A DNA stretch of 64,000 bases from Candidatus Latescibacterota bacterium (lineage in GTDB: Bacteria; Latescibacterota; UBA2968). The notes under the pieces are model-generated. The model did not search any database and was not told the origin of the DNA. It saw only the letters and a list, made by a program, of their open reading frames with translations. The position numbers and the translations under genes were made by a program. Positions 35,216 through 44,183 of the stretch are shown piece by piece. Position 1 is the stretch's first letter, and the number at the start of each line of letters is the position of its first letter. The stretch covers positions 1-64,000 of the forward strand of contig JAJEHL010000044.1 in NCBI GenBank assembly GCA_022823725.1. Reading direction: 5' to 3'.

Positions 35216-36769
35216 ATGAGCGACACACCAGATTACACATCCCTCGTACCGCACTACACATATCCAGACACACTTGAAGAACAGCGCGAAGCCCTCGTCA
35301 CAAATCCACTCTTACAGCGGATGAATGAAGCGCGCAAAGGGTATGAAGGCGATCCGCACAGACCCATCTACCACTACGTGAACCCAGAACACACGCTCAA
35401 CGACCCCAACGGTCTCTGCTACTGGCAGGGGCGATGGCATCTGTTTTACCAGGCATATCCCCCCGAAGACCCGCGCCAGCACTGGGGACACGCCATCAGC
35501 GACGACTTGATCCACTGGGAAGACTTGCCCTATGCGATATATCCCAACCCCGAACGCTGCTGTTTTTCCGGCTCAACACTCGTAGAAGACGACCGCGTCA
35601 TCGCCATGTATCACGGCACCATGGTCGGCAACATGGTCGCCGTATCCAGTGACCCCCTGCTCTTGAACTGGGAAAAAGTAACCGGACAGGCCGTAATCCC
35701 CATGCAAAACCCCGATGGCTCCACACCGCCCTATCGGGTATTTGATCCGTGCATCTGGAAAAAGGGCGATTTTTACTACTCCCTATCGGGCGGCACCCTG
35801 CCCGGGCCGGGTGGCAAACGCACCCGCGCGAACTTCTTGCTCCGCTCACCCGACCTGGCGAACTGGACGTATTTGCATCCATTTGTCGAAGACGACCTCT
35901 TCACACTCGTTGGCGACGACGGCGCCTGTCCCTATTTCTGGCCCATTGGCGATCGCCATATCTTGCTCTTTTATAGCCACATGAGCGGGGGACAATATCT
36001 GCTGGGCGACTACGACAAAGAACGCGACAAATTTGTAGTAACAGCGCACGACAAATGCAATTTTGGGCCTTATGGTCCCTGTGGCGTACACGCGCCTTCG
36101 GCAACCCCGGATGGCAATGGCAATATCATCGTCATCTTCAACATGAACCCGGGCAAGCCAACAGAGAATTGGAACCAGATCATGACCCTGCCCCGCAAAA
36201 TGACGCTCATCGGCGAAGAAGATATACGCATAGAACCAGCGGGCGATGTGGAATCCCTGCGCCGCGATCACCAGCACGTAGGACGCATGACACTCGCAGC
36301 CAATAGCGAGATCGTCCTCGATAATATCCAGGGCAATGCAATGGAAATCGTCGCCGAAATCGATCCCAAAAACGCCCCCCTGGTCGAAATGGACGTCTTG
36401 CGGTCACCCAACAAAGAAGAAGTCACGCGCATCATGTTCTTCAAAGACCGCGGATTCAGAAATCGAGAACGCAACACACAGAAGAGCCTGATCACAATCG
36501 ACTCATCGTGTTCCTCAATCCTACCCGACGTGCGCACCCGCGCACCCGAAACCGGTTCGGTCTATATCGAGCCAGATGAAACCTTAAAATTGCGCGTATT
36601 TGTCGATAAAAGCGTCGTAGAAGTATTCGTAAACGGCAAACAATGCGTGGCCTTGCGCGTCTATCCCGGACGCGAAGACAGCACTGGCGTCTCCCTCCGG
36701 TCACAGGGACAGGACAGCGAACTCCTGTCTCTCGACGCCTATCAGATGGAAAACATCTACACATCATAA
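35216..36769 (+). CDS. GH32-like beta-fructosidase-fold protein with altered active site
   Basis: This 517-residue protein has a five-bladed propeller region and a C-terminal beta-sandwich (LRVFVDKSVVEVFVNGKQ). The nucleophile motif is kept as HTLNDPNGLCYWQGRWHLFY (Asp63). The transition-state motif R-D-P appears as VFDP (Asp177, Arg lost). The acid/base motif E-C-P appears as GACPYFWP, with Ala237 in place of the catalytic Glu. It may therefore be inactive on ordinary fructans or use another residue. AAAGGA lies upstream. It is the last gene of the plus-strand train; a terminator follows. Confidence 0.8.
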   Translation: MSDTPDYTSLVPHYTYPDTLEEQREALVTNPLLQRMNEARKGYEGDPHRPIYHYVNPEHTLNDPNGLCYWQGRWHLFYQAYPPEDPRQHWGHAISDDLIHWEDLPYAIYPNPERCCFSGSTLVEDDRVIAMYHGTMVGNMVAVSSDPLLLNWEKVTGQAVIPMQNPDGSTPPYRVFDPCIWKKGDFYYSLSGGTLPGPGGKRTRANFLLRSPDLANWTYLHPFVEDDLFTLVGDDGACPYFWPIGDRHILLFYSHMSGGQYLLGDYDKERDKFVVTAHDKCNFGPYGPCGVHAPSATPDGNGNIIVIFNMNPGKPTENWNQIMTLPRKMTLIGEEDIRIEPAGDVESLRRDHQHVGRMTLAANSEIVLDNIQGNAMEIVAEIDPKNAPLVEMDVLRSPNKEEVTRIMFFKDRGFRNRERNTQKSLITIDSSCSSILPDVRTRAPETGSVYIEPDETLKLRVFVDKSVVEVFVNGKQCVALRVYPGREDSTGVSLRSQGQDSELLSLDAYQMENIYTS

Positions 36770-36786
36770 ATATCCCACCCACAAAA

Positions 36787-36826
36787 AAGCCCCCGACGCT
36801 ATAATAGCACCGGGGGCTTCTTGCTA
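36787..36826. terminator. Bidirectional rho-independent terminator
   Basis: A 9-bp GC-rich stem AAGCCCCCG / CGGGGGCTT (36787-36795 with 36811-36819) separates the convergent GH32-like and PhyH genes. The T-run is better on the minus strand (TTTTTTG). Confidence 0.85.
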
Positions 36827-36837
36827 TCACACAATCC

Positions 36838-38016
36838 TCACGACAGAGTCTGGAAACGCTCCCACGCCTCGCCAGCCGCTGCAGCTTGCCGCTCCAGTTC
36901 ACCGCGCCAACCGATCACCGCGCCAGCTTTGACACGATCAATATCAAATTTCGGATACCGATCCTCGAGCGTATCCCCGAGCTTCGTTCTCTCCGCCCAG
37001 CGATCCCACGCCGTCTTCATCCACTCGTGTGGCAGTGCTTCTCGCACAGCCGGATCGAGCTGCCACGCATGCCGCACATCGCTCACAGATCGCTCCTCAT
37101 CAGATGGTCCCGACCACCTCGACCAACCGATTGACAACGTATTGCGCTCGCGACCAGGAACCGTGTGCCCCGTATGGATCGTCGCCCCATTGCGGATAAG
37201 CGCTTCTCCAGCCTTGAGACGGATCGCCACCTGCCCCGGCAATGGATCCTCGCCATTCCAACTCGGCGTATGCGGCACCCCTTGCTCCTTCACCGCCTTC
37301 GGCAAAAGCACATCGTGCTCAAACGGCGTACGCCACCGATTGTGGCTCCCCGGTATGAGTTCGTGGCACTCATCATCCGCCAATGCCAAAAACATACTCA
37401 CGCCATTCCGCTCCTTCAAAGACTTCGCATTATTTGCGCGGATCTCTTTCCAGCGTATCCTCTCAACCTCCTCGGAGTACGCCTCTGGATCACTACCCCG
37501 CTCATCCCGCTGTGCAAAATAGCGCTCTCCCGTGCCCCACCACGTCACATCCCGATGCCAACTGAGCTTATTCTCTTTCTGCCGGGGATTGCACCACAGC
37601 AACAAACCACCCAGCACCATATCTTCAGGCTCCAGCCCCCCGTTACACCACGAATGAACAAAACTCAGAAAATCTGGCGAACCGTGGAACTCCGCAAAAC
37701 ACGGCTCCCCAAAAGCCGGATGGATAAGCCCCCGAATCGCCCACGGCTCATCATTGCCCGTGCGGTGTACATAGCCCTTCGAGCAATCGATCTTGCTATA
37801 CTCATTCTCTGGCGCGCACGCCTCAGTAATGCGGCGCCCCGCCTCGCGGAGAACGGGAATCCAGGGATTATCGACAAAATCGTTAATAATCACAAAACCG
37901 TGCTCCTCCAGATGCGCCAATCGCTCTGGTGTAGCCCCGGGAGCCGAAAGCTCCGGCTTAAAATCGGCAAAAGCCGCAGCGCGATAAACCGTCGATGGTG
38001 ATTGAGAATTGGACAT
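36838..38016 (-). CDS. PhyH-family Fe(II)/2-oxoglutarate oxygenase (long form)
   Basis: This 392-residue protein has the triad SWHRDVTWW (His154, Asp156) and distal His281 or His284 in GATIHTGHTVPGRERN, followed by a candidate 2-oxoglutarate Arg. It is about 100 residues longer than the other single-domain PhyH proteins, with an insert around residues 165-205 (RDERGSDPEAYSEEVERIRW). The ATG at 38016 is chosen because AAAGGA is 7 bases upstream; another ATG is at 38022. It is transcribed away from the PhyH gene at 38220, from a shared intergenic region. Confidence 0.87.
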   Translation of the reverse strand: MSNSQSPSTVYRAAAFADFKPELSAPGATPERLAHLEEHGFVIINDFVDNPWIPVLREAGRRITEACAPENEYSKIDCSKGYVHRTGNDEPWAIRGLIHPAFGEPCFAEFHGSPDFLSFVHSWCNGGLEPEDMVLGGLLLWCNPRQKENKLSWHRDVTWWGTGERYFAQRDERGSDPEAYSEEVERIRWKEIRANNAKSLKERNGVSMFLALADDECHELIPGSHNRWRTPFEHDVLLPKAVKEQGVPHTPSWNGEDPLPGQVAIRLKAGEALIRNGATIHTGHTVPGRERNTLSIGWSRWSGPSDEERSVSDVRHAWQLDPAVREALPHEWMKTAWDRWAERTKLGDTLEDRYPKFDIDRVKAGAVIGWRGELERQAAAAGEAWERFQTLS

Positions 38017-38167
38017 CTTCATTCCTTTCGCCCCGTGCCAACTGGGGCAATTTTAAGGTGATAAATCTGCTTTTCCCCATTCCCAATGAAATTATGGCAT
38101 GAAACAAAAAAATTATCAAGCGTTTTGCTATTCGCAAGAAAGTAAAAATGTTGCTTTTTTTTAAAAC

Positions 38168-38176
38168 TGGTATAAT
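38168..38176 (+). promoter_or_regulatory. Extended -10 promoter candidate
   Basis: TGGTATAAT is a perfect TATAAT with a TGn extension, 43 bases before the ATG at 38220. A -35 box is weak (ATGTTG at 38148-38153, 17 bases upstream), as allowed for extended -10 promoters. Confidence 0.5.
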
Positions 38177-38219
38177 TTTGGGCGAGATAAAATTGGAACA
38201 TGAACACGAGGAGACCGCA

Positions 38220-38993
38220 ATGGAACTAACCCAAAGCCAAAAGTGCTTCTTTTACGAAGAGGGCTATCTCAAAGTCTCGGGTGCTGTGCCCCGCGCAATG
38301 GTAGATGCGGCGCGGCAGGCGATCAATGCCGAAATAGGCAAAGGAAACACCAACCCCTTTCCCGAAATCAACGCCACACCCGTCATTACGGATCTATTCA
38401 ACGAAACACCCGCATTTTCTCTACTCGAATCCGCATTGGGAGAAGGCAATTTGCAGCGCAGTCAGACAGGAAGTATCAAACTCAATTTTCCGCGTCCTCC
38501 AGGTAGTCTTCCAAAAGATACCTTAACGGAAAAAATAGGCTGGGGCAAAAGTGGCGGACATCTGGACGGCATTAAAGCCGTAGGCGATCGGCTGCGCGGA
38601 TTGCGCGAAGACGGAACTTATAACCGGAATTTTACATCCTTCGCAGTCGTATATCTCGACGATGTCCCCGTTCCCAATGGCGGCAACTTTACCGTATGGC
38701 CCAAATCGCATCACTTCTTTGAAAACTATTTCAAAGAACACGGGCATCAAATACTGGATGACCACATGCCCCATGTCGATCTGCCCGAAGGCCCGGTATT
38801 TGTAACTGGGGAAGCGGGAGACGTGATCTTTGCCCATCACGCCATGGTACATACCGGCTGCCCCAACACCTCGCCAGACATTCGATACGCCGTGATCTTC
38901 AGGACCAAACACACACAAATCGACGAAATTGGAGTCGATGCCTTCACAGATATATGGCGCGAATGGGATGGTGTGCGCGAGACCGTTGTATAA
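38220..38993 (+). CDS. PhyH-family Fe(II)/2-oxoglutarate oxygenase
   Basis: This 257-residue protein has [10 protein letters not shown] (His114, Asp116), distal His211 in AMVHTGCPN and Arg222 in IRYAVIFR. The phrases [15 protein letters not shown] and [20 protein letters not shown] are like those of PhyH proteins that act on small free substrates. GAGGAGA precedes the ATG at 38220. The dienelactone-hydrolase gene starts 20 bases downstream, so the two probably act together. Confidence 0.88.
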   Translation: MELTQSQKCFFYEEGYLKVSGAVPRAMVDAARQAINAEIGKGNTNPFPEINATPVITDLFNETPAFSLLESALGEGNLQRSQTGSIKLNFPRPPGSLPKDTLTEKIGWGKSGGHLDGIKAVGDRLRGLREDGTYNRNFTSFAVVYLDDVPVPNGGNFTVWPKSHHFFENYFKEHGHQILDDHMPHVDLPEGPVFVTGEAGDVIFAHHAMVHTGCPNTSPDIRYAVIFRTKHTQIDEIGVDAFTDIWREWDGVRETVV

Positions 38994-39013
38994 CCATAGA
39001 AAGGAACTCTGTT

Positions 39014-39901
39014 ATGAAAACAGCAACTGACTTTGATCAAGAACTCCTCGACCTCTACGATGAATATGTCCACGGACAAACAGATCGGCGAGGCTTCTTA
39101 AACCGCGCTGCAAAATTCGCAGTCGGCGGCGTAACCGCTGCTGCTCTGTTAGACAGCCTGAAACCCAATTACGCGCTCGCCCAGCAAATCGCCAAAGACG
39201 ACGAACGCATCACCGCCGAGTACATAGAATACCCGTCTCCAGAAGGACACGAAAAAACGCGCGGATACCTCGTTGCGCCAGCAGGGGCAGAAGGCAAAGT
39301 CCCCGGCGTCGTTGTCATCCACGAAAATCGGGGCTTAAATCCCTACGTAGAAGATGTTGCCCGGCGCGCGGCAACGGCCGGCTTTCTGGCATTAGCTCCC
39401 GACGCGCTCGCGCCCCTCGGCGGATATCCCGGCACAGACGACGAAGGGCGGCTCATGCAGCGCGAGATAGACCGCAATAAAATGACAGAAGACTTTATCG
39501 CCTCTGCGCGTTATTTACACACACACGAAAAATGCACCGGCAAAGTCGGCGTCGTAGGCTTCTGCTTTGGCGGCGGCATGTCAAACACCCTTGCCGTCCG
39601 CATCCCCGACATCATCTCCGCCGCAGTCCCCTTTTACGGCCGCCAACCCGCTGTCGAAGACGTGCCAAAAATAAAAGGCGCATTGCTCATCCACTATGCC
39701 GAACTCGACAGACGCATCAACCAGGGCTGGCCCGCTTATGAAGCCGCGCTCAAAGAAGCAGGCGTAAATTACACGACTCATATATACGAAAACGCCAACC
39801 ACGGATTTCACAATGACACAACGCCGCGCTATGATGAAGCCGCGGCAAAGCTCGCCTGGCAACGCACGATTGACTTTTTTAATGAGACATTAAAAGAATA
39901 A
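39014..39901 (+). CDS. Dienelactone-hydrolase-family protein with Tat signal
   Basis: This 295-residue alpha/beta hydrolase has a twin-arginine leader ([17 protein letters not shown], Arg25-Arg26) and is predicted to be exported folded. The nucleophile is Cys184 in [11 protein letters not shown], as in carboxymethylenebutenolidase. An acidic residue follows in [10 protein letters not shown], and the catalytic His is in [10 protein letters not shown] near residue 268. [17 protein letters not shown] is the standard oxyanion region. It hydrolyses cyclic enol-ester or related ester substrates. AAGGAAC precedes the ATG. Its stop codon lies inside the 11-bp target duplication of the following MITE. 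Confidence 0.9.
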   Translation: MKTATDFDQELLDLYDEYVHGQTDRRGFLNRAAKFAVGGVTAAALLDSLKPNYALAQQIAKDDERITAEYIEYPSPEGHEKTRGYLVAPAGAEGKVPGVVVIHENRGLNPYVEDVARRAATAGFLALAPDALAPLGGYPGTDDEGRLMQREIDRNKMTEDFIASARYLHTHEKCTGKVGVVGFCFGGGMSNTLAVRIPDIISAAVPFYGRQPAVEDVPKIKGALLIHYAELDRRINQGWPAYEAALKEAGVNYTTHIYENANHGFHNDTTPRYDEAAAKLAWQRTIDFFNETLKE

Positions 39902-40094
39902 CGTGATGTGTGACTTTAAAAGTAAATGGGCTACTACACCATGTCATGCTGAGGAAGCCGATAGGCTGACGAAGCATCTGTTACCTATAAACACTGTTGA
40001 GGCAGCAGATTCTTCGGCTCCGCTGCGCTCCGCTCAGAATGACAGTGCTCTTATGACCTCTAATCGTGAAGTCACACATGACGTAAAAGAATAA
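39891..40094. repeat. Target-site duplications TAAAAGAATAA flanking a MITE
   Basis: Identical 11-bp direct repeats TAAAAGAATAA lie at 39891-39901 and 40084-40094, immediately outside the inverted repeats of the element between them. Confidence 0.8.
39902..40083. mobile_element. MITE-like element, 182 bp (copy 1)
   Basis: The element starts CGTGATGTGTGACTT and ends with the inverted copy AAGTCACACATGACG, a 15-bp terminal repeat with one mismatch, and is flanked by an 11-bp duplication. It has no coding capacity. Inside is a large palindrome (GTCATGCTGAGG … CTCAGAATGAC). A 180-bp relative lies at 53909-54088. A transposase in trans is implied; none with these ends is seen in the window. Confidence 0.75.
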
Positions 40095-40114
40095 TTTCTT
40101 ATCAAGGAACTTTC

Positions 40115-41746
40115 ATGAACGGCATTGAATATATCGCGCGCATTTTGAAACAAGAAGGCGTCGAATGGATCTCCTGTTATCCCAGCAATCCGCTAATTGA
40201 AGCCGCAGCCCAGGAAAGCATTCGCCCAATCGCATTCCGCCATGAACGCGGGGCAGTCATGGCCGCAGACGGCTTTAGCCGCACCAGTAACCGACAACGA
40301 TTCGGCGTCGTAGCTATACAGGCACAAGCCGGTGCAGAAAACGCAATGGGTGGCATTGCCCAGGCTTATGCCGACAACGTCCCAATTCTGGTCCTCCCAG
40401 GTGGCGTAAGACTCAATCAAATCGCAGTCCGTCCCAATTTTTCTGCAAGCCACACCTATCGCGGATGGGTCAAACGCGTCGAGGCAATCTATCGACCAGA
40501 AGATGTTGGCACCGTGATGCGGCGCGCATTCCACGCGCTTCGCAATGGCACTTCGGGTCCCGTCGTCGTCGAAATGACCTCCGACGTCTGCGCAGAAGAA
40601 ATACCCGCCGATGCACAAAATTACCACTCGCCAAAACGCGCGCAACAGATGCCGTCAACCGGAGACATCAAAGATGCCGTCACAGCCCTGCTCGCCGCAA
40701 AAAACCCCGTAATCTGGGCGGGACACGGCGTCGTATTTGCCGGGGCAACAGATGAACTAAAAGAACTCGTCGATCTAACAGGCATACCCGTATTCTGCAC
40801 CATGCCCGGCAAATCGGCCTTTGACGAACGCCATCCACTCGCCCTCGGCGCTGGCAGCGGCGCGACCACGGGACCCGTACACCACTGGCTCAAAAATTGC
40901 GACGTCTTACTCGCGCTCGGATCCAGCCTAACCCGCACGCCTTATGCCCAATCCGTCCCCCCCGCCAAAGTACTCATCCAGAACACCGATAATCCAGACG
41001 ACATCAACAAAGACGAAGCCGTAGATATCGGATTGATCGGCGATGTCAAACTCACCCTGCAAGCGATCATAGACGAAGTAAAAGCGCAAATTGGCGAACC
41101 AAAAAATTCTGATCGCGTCGCCGCTGAAATCGCACATGCCCAAAAAGAATGGCTCGACACCTGGACCCCCCTGCTGACCTCAAATGAAGAACCCCTCAAC
41201 CCCTATCGCGTCATCAACGAAATCAACAACACACTCGACCGCGAAAACAGCATTGTCACACACGATGCTGGCGCACCCCGCGACTCAATCGTGCCATTTT
41301 ATACCGCAACCACGCCCCACAGTTACATCGGATGGGGCAAAACAACCCACCTGGGTTTTGGCATTCCCCTGATGATCGGCGCCAAACTCGCCCATCCCGA
41401 CAAATTCTGTCTCAACATGATGGGAGATGGTGCCTTCGGCATGTCTGGCTTGGACATCGAAACATCTGCTCGCGCAGGCATCCCTATCACAACCGTGATT
41501 TTGAACAACGGGGGCATGGCGACCTATCCCGGCGGATTTCCCGTGGCACGCGAACGCTATGGCGTCTCCAATATGCAGGGCAACTACGCCCAAATAGCCG
41601 AAGGCATGGGCGCTGTGGGCATCATCGTCAAAAAACCGGGCGAAATGCGCCCCGCGTTACAAGAAGCACAGCGACTAAACGCCGATGGCAAAACCGTGCT
41701 GATCGATGTGCATACCAGTATGGAGAGCAAACAATCGCGGTTTTAA
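40115..41746 (+). CDS. Thiamine-diphosphate-dependent enzyme (acetolactate-synthase-like)
   Basis: This 543-residue protein has the three-domain ThDP architecture. The N-terminal PYR domain carries the catalytic Glu44 in FRHERGAVMAADGFSR. The central domain includes NPVIWAGHGVVFAGATDELK. The C-terminal PP domain has the cofactor motif MMGDGAFGMSGLDIETSARA … VILNNGG (GDG-x~26-NN). Related enzymes include acetolactate synthase, sulfoacetaldehyde acetyltransferase, glyoxylate carboligase and benzoylformate decarboxylase. CYPSNPLIEAA in the first strand hints at a decarboxylase/lyase of the group with Ser-Asn rather than Gly-Gly. The substrate is not certain. AAGGAAC precedes the ATG. Confidence 0.85.
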   Translation: MNGIEYIARILKQEGVEWISCYPSNPLIEAAAQESIRPIAFRHERGAVMAADGFSRTSNRQRFGVVAIQAQAGAENAMGGIAQAYADNVPILVLPGGVRLNQIAVRPNFSASHTYRGWVKRVEAIYRPEDVGTVMRRAFHALRNGTSGPVVVEMTSDVCAEEIPADAQNYHSPKRAQQMPSTGDIKDAVTALLAAKNPVIWAGHGVVFAGATDELKELVDLTGIPVFCTMPGKSAFDERHPLALGAGSGATTGPVHHWLKNCDVLLALGSSLTRTPYAQSVPPAKVLIQNTDNPDDINKDEAVDIGLIGDVKLTLQAIIDEVKAQIGEPKNSDRVAAEIAHAQKEWLDTWTPLLTSNEEPLNPYRVINEINNTLDRENSIVTHDAGAPRDSIVPFYTATTPHSYIGWGKTTHLGFGIPLMIGAKLAHPDKFCLNMMGDGAFGMSGLDIETSARAGIPITTVILNNGGMATYPGGFPVARERYGVSNMQGNYAQIAEGMGAVGIIVKKPGEMRPALQEAQRLNADGKTVLIDVHTSMESKQSRF

Positions 41747-41775
41747 TCCCTGTCGAAAACACTAAAAATAAAACC

Positions 41776-41806
41776 AAAAAACCACGCCTATAGGACGTGG
41801 TTTTGG
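41776..41806. terminator. Bidirectional rho-independent terminator
   Basis: Stem AAAACCACG / CGTGGTTTT (41778-41786 with 41796-41804) flanked by A- and T-rich runs, 30 bases downstream of the thiamine enzyme gene. Confidence 0.85.
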
Positions 41807-41852
41807 TCAAGTCCAAAAAATTCTGTAAAAAGGTAGCTCCATGAAATAGGGG

Positions 41853-43001
41853 TCAATGATTTAGTTTCCAATCCGTCATATCCAGATAGCGTCTGCCCGT
41901 GATCCACTCTTCAGACCATTCCATACACAAGGCGCCTATGAGGCGTTCACAGGCCTGCTGGTTGGGGAAGATCTGCACCACATCAGCCCGTCTTTTGATC
42001 TCTCGATTGAGTCGTTCCAAAAGGTTGGTCGTCCGGATGCGTTTGCGATGCTTTTTTGGAAAGTGGAAGCAGGCCAGACAATGGATGATATCCCGGTCTA
42101 TTTTGTCCACGAGTTTGGGCAGTATCTCTTCATAGGTGTCCATCATAGAAGATAGGCGGTGTTGTGCGGTGGCAAGATCGGGTGCATTGAAAACGTCTTT
42201 AAGTGCCTCGGCGACCTCACGTTGGTGCTTGGGCGGTGTGATGCCTTTGATGTTTCGATGAAAATGGGTTTGACAATGCTGCCAAGAGGCTCCTTGAAAG
42301 TGTCGTTTGATGGCATACTGAATAAAACCATTTCAGCACATGCTTTGTAAGCCTTCGTGGTGGTCAGAGATGACCAATTGCACACCCTTTAACCCGCGCT
42401 TTTTAAGGTCTTTAAACAAAGAAGCATACGTGGCTTCTGTCTCGGCGTGTGCCACGTCTATGGATAGAATGTCTCGGTGTCCACTTTCTGCGATCCCAGA
42501 AACGATTAAGACACCCTCAGACGCGACCTGCCCCAGAGAACGGATGTGGAGATAGGTCGCATCAATGATCAGATAAGGGTATGCCTGATCAAGGGGTCGC
42601 TCACGCCAGGTTTTAATGTCTGCATCAAGCTCTTGACAAAGCTGTGAGACCTGAGACTTTGAAAATGAGGTACCGCATAACTGTTCTGTGATCTTAGTCA
42701 CTTTGCGTGTAGAGACCCCTTGCAAATACGCCTCTTGAAGCGCAAGAATGAGTGCTTTTTCGCTGCGTTGAAAACGGGCAAATAACTCACTGTGGAATCG
42801 CCCTTCCCGATCTTGTGGTACGCTCAGGTCGATACGGCCTACGCGCGTTTTGACAATACGAGGTTTATACCCGTTACGGTAGCCCGTTCGCTTTGTGGTT
42901 CGCTCATAAGGGTCTGCTTGTAAAAACGACGTGATCTCCGCTTCGAGAAACTGCTGGAGGAAGCGGGTTACGGCCTGATTGAGAAAATCAGGGTCATTCA
43001 A
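41853..43001 (-). pseudogene. IS256-family transposase with in-frame TGA
   Basis: The frame is open from 43001 (MNDPDFLNQAVTRFLQQFLE) to a TGA at 42333-42335 and then continues in the same frame to 41853. The DDE residues are all visible: Asp in YLIIDATYL, Asp in VISDHHEGLQ and Glu in RTTNLLERLNREIKRR. The stop lies in a 9-codon segment (SMC-stop-NGFIQYA) between HEGLQ and IKRHFQGASW, where relatives have no insert. A 27-base insertion carrying a stop therefore explains the break. Total coding length would be 382 codons. Confidence 0.85.
42333..42362 (-). other. Insertion of about 27 bp carrying the in-frame stop
   Basis: Removal of 27 bases here would restore HEGLQSAIKRHF, the expected join for an IS256-family transposase. 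The insert keeps the frame but brings in TGA. Confidence 0.6.
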
Positions 43002-43007
43002 AAGTGC

Positions 43008-43047
43008 GGAGCGATGTACAACTGGTCGCAGTCCAGACCAGTTTATT
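43008..43047. repeat. GTACAACTGG hairpin repeat, copy A
   Basis: GGAGCGATGTACAACTGGTC … GACCAGTT forms a hairpin. A related hairpin with compensating changes (GGCC/GGCC) lies at 58774-58818. Confidence 0.6.
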
Positions 43048-43188
43048 GCTCTGGCGCAGTAATTTGTATATCTTTGGGGTGAGTCATCGTAGCCTCCAAG
43101 ATTAGGGTTTATACTTCGCTCACCCCTATTTTAAGATTTTTCTCGGAGCTACGGTGACTTTTTTACTTTTTACAGAAATATACGGACG

Positions 43189-43395
43189 CTATCTTACTTC
43201 CTGAACAATAAGCCAATCAGGCACTTTAGATCTGTCAGGAATAATTATCAATTTTTCTAGTGGAGTATGAGACGCATTCTCAATAGTTAATGAAATGACA
43301 CTATCACCACTATAGACCATCATTTCTGAAGCTTCATTTTGAATAGGGAACCAACAAAATGATAATAGTAGATATATAGCAAAAAAAAATTTCAT
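43189..43395 (-). pseudogene. N-terminal fragment of a secreted protein next to the IS
   Basis: This 68-residue frame begins with a clear signal peptide (MKFFFAIYLLLSFCWFPIQ) and then SVISLTIENASHTPLEKLII, a beta-sandwich-like start. It stops 12 bases before the IS end, so the rest of the gene was probably lost by the insertion or a linked deletion. The family is not recognised. Confidence 0.45.
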
Positions 43396-43519
43396 AGTAA
43401 CCCTCTTGAATTTGTTTATTATCTAAACCGTGCATAACATCAGTTACAAATAACACGATTGCCCCTTAAGATTTCAATCCCAAAAGTTTGTCCTAACCTG
43501 CAAAAATTTGTCTCAGTCG

Positions 43520-43660
43520 CTACTTTTTGCGATAAATTTCAAGATCTTCTATTCCATTTCTCGCCGTAAATATATAAGGAGGTTCATCTCTCAGGAATTC
43601 TACAAGCTCTGAGATTACAAGTGTGCCACCATCTACAATTAAAATTTGCTGCTTATCTAT
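43520..43660 (-). pseudogene. Degenerate response-regulator receiver fragment
   Basis: The sequence QQILIVDGGTLVISELVEFL followed by FTARNGIEDLEIYRK resembles the first half of a receiver domain (ILIVDD-…-AxNGxEALE). The acidic pair is reduced to Asp-Gly-Gly, and a stop follows YRKK before the phospho-acceptor Asp. It is a truncated remnant of a two-component protein. Confidence 0.5.
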
Positions 43661-43952
43661 TGACCCTCCCTTAGCAAGGAATTTACGGTTTCCATCTGCT
43701 ATGAGCACCTATTTTCATTGACAATTTGGATTAATGAGAATCATCAGACCACGACAATTTGCTCTTTTTATAGTGCAAAATCTGTGCCAAAGATCTCCTT
43801 AGCATAAAAAAAGCACTTGAATGTGCTCAAGTACTTGAAAAACAAAGAGATAAAATTTAAGAATGATTTGTGCTACACCTGCGAGATTCTGACACAAGTG
43901 CATCCTATCGGATGCACTGCATACAGTTGGATGCACCTGTTCAACACCTATC

Positions 43953-44087
43953 TCAACCCCAAACGATTAATCTTTTTTGTAAACCCGCGTGTGTTATCTC
44001 CAGTTCTTTAGCCGTATGCGTAATATTGTCCTCGTATTTCTCGAGTACGTCCCGAATCAACCGTTTCTCATACTCCTGAACACAATC
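43953..44087 (-). pseudogene. C-terminal Fis-type HTH remnant of an NtrC-like regulator
   Basis: Forty-four codons read YEKRLIRDVLEKYEDNITHT followed by AKELEITHAGLQKRL and a stop. This is the Fis-like DNA-binding helix-turn-helix that ends sigma-54-dependent regulators. A stop codon directly upstream and the absence of the AAA+ domain show that only the gene end is left. It lies upstream (in its own direction) of the receiver fragment. Confidence 0.65.
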
Positions 44088-44183
44088 TTACAAACATCCT
44101 TGAATAATGACGTGGTTTTTTATGTATGAACTTGATCCGTTTTAGCCGTGAGGCCTCTGAAAAGATCTACCTATTTGCACACT

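Larger units (their letters stand above)
41821..43177 (-). mobile_element. Second IS256-type element, probably inactive
   Basis: TTCTGTAAAAAG at the left end (41821) and its inverted copy CTTTTTACAGAA at 43166-43177 form the outer repeat. A GTAGCTCC block and an AATAGGGGT block also recur inside both ends but at different spacing. The transposase inside differs clearly from that of the element at 51603-52988. No target duplication is recognisable. Confidence 0.75.
43178..44183. other. Gene-poor decayed region
   Basis: Apart from the three fragments listed, I see no intact gene. A palindrome GTGCATCC-TATC-GGATGCAC at 43899-43918 is followed by another GGATGCACC. The region looks like gene decay beside the IS. 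Confidence 0.6.

Noticed and set aside
42333-42335. Programmed read-through or recoding of TGA in the second transposase
   Set aside because: TGA is an ordinary stop in neighbouring genes and the codon lies within an extra 27 bases absent from the expected family sequence.
43899-43918. GTGCATCC-TATC-GGATGCAC palindrome as an operator
   Set aside because: It lies in a decayed region without an intact neighbouring gene to regulate.
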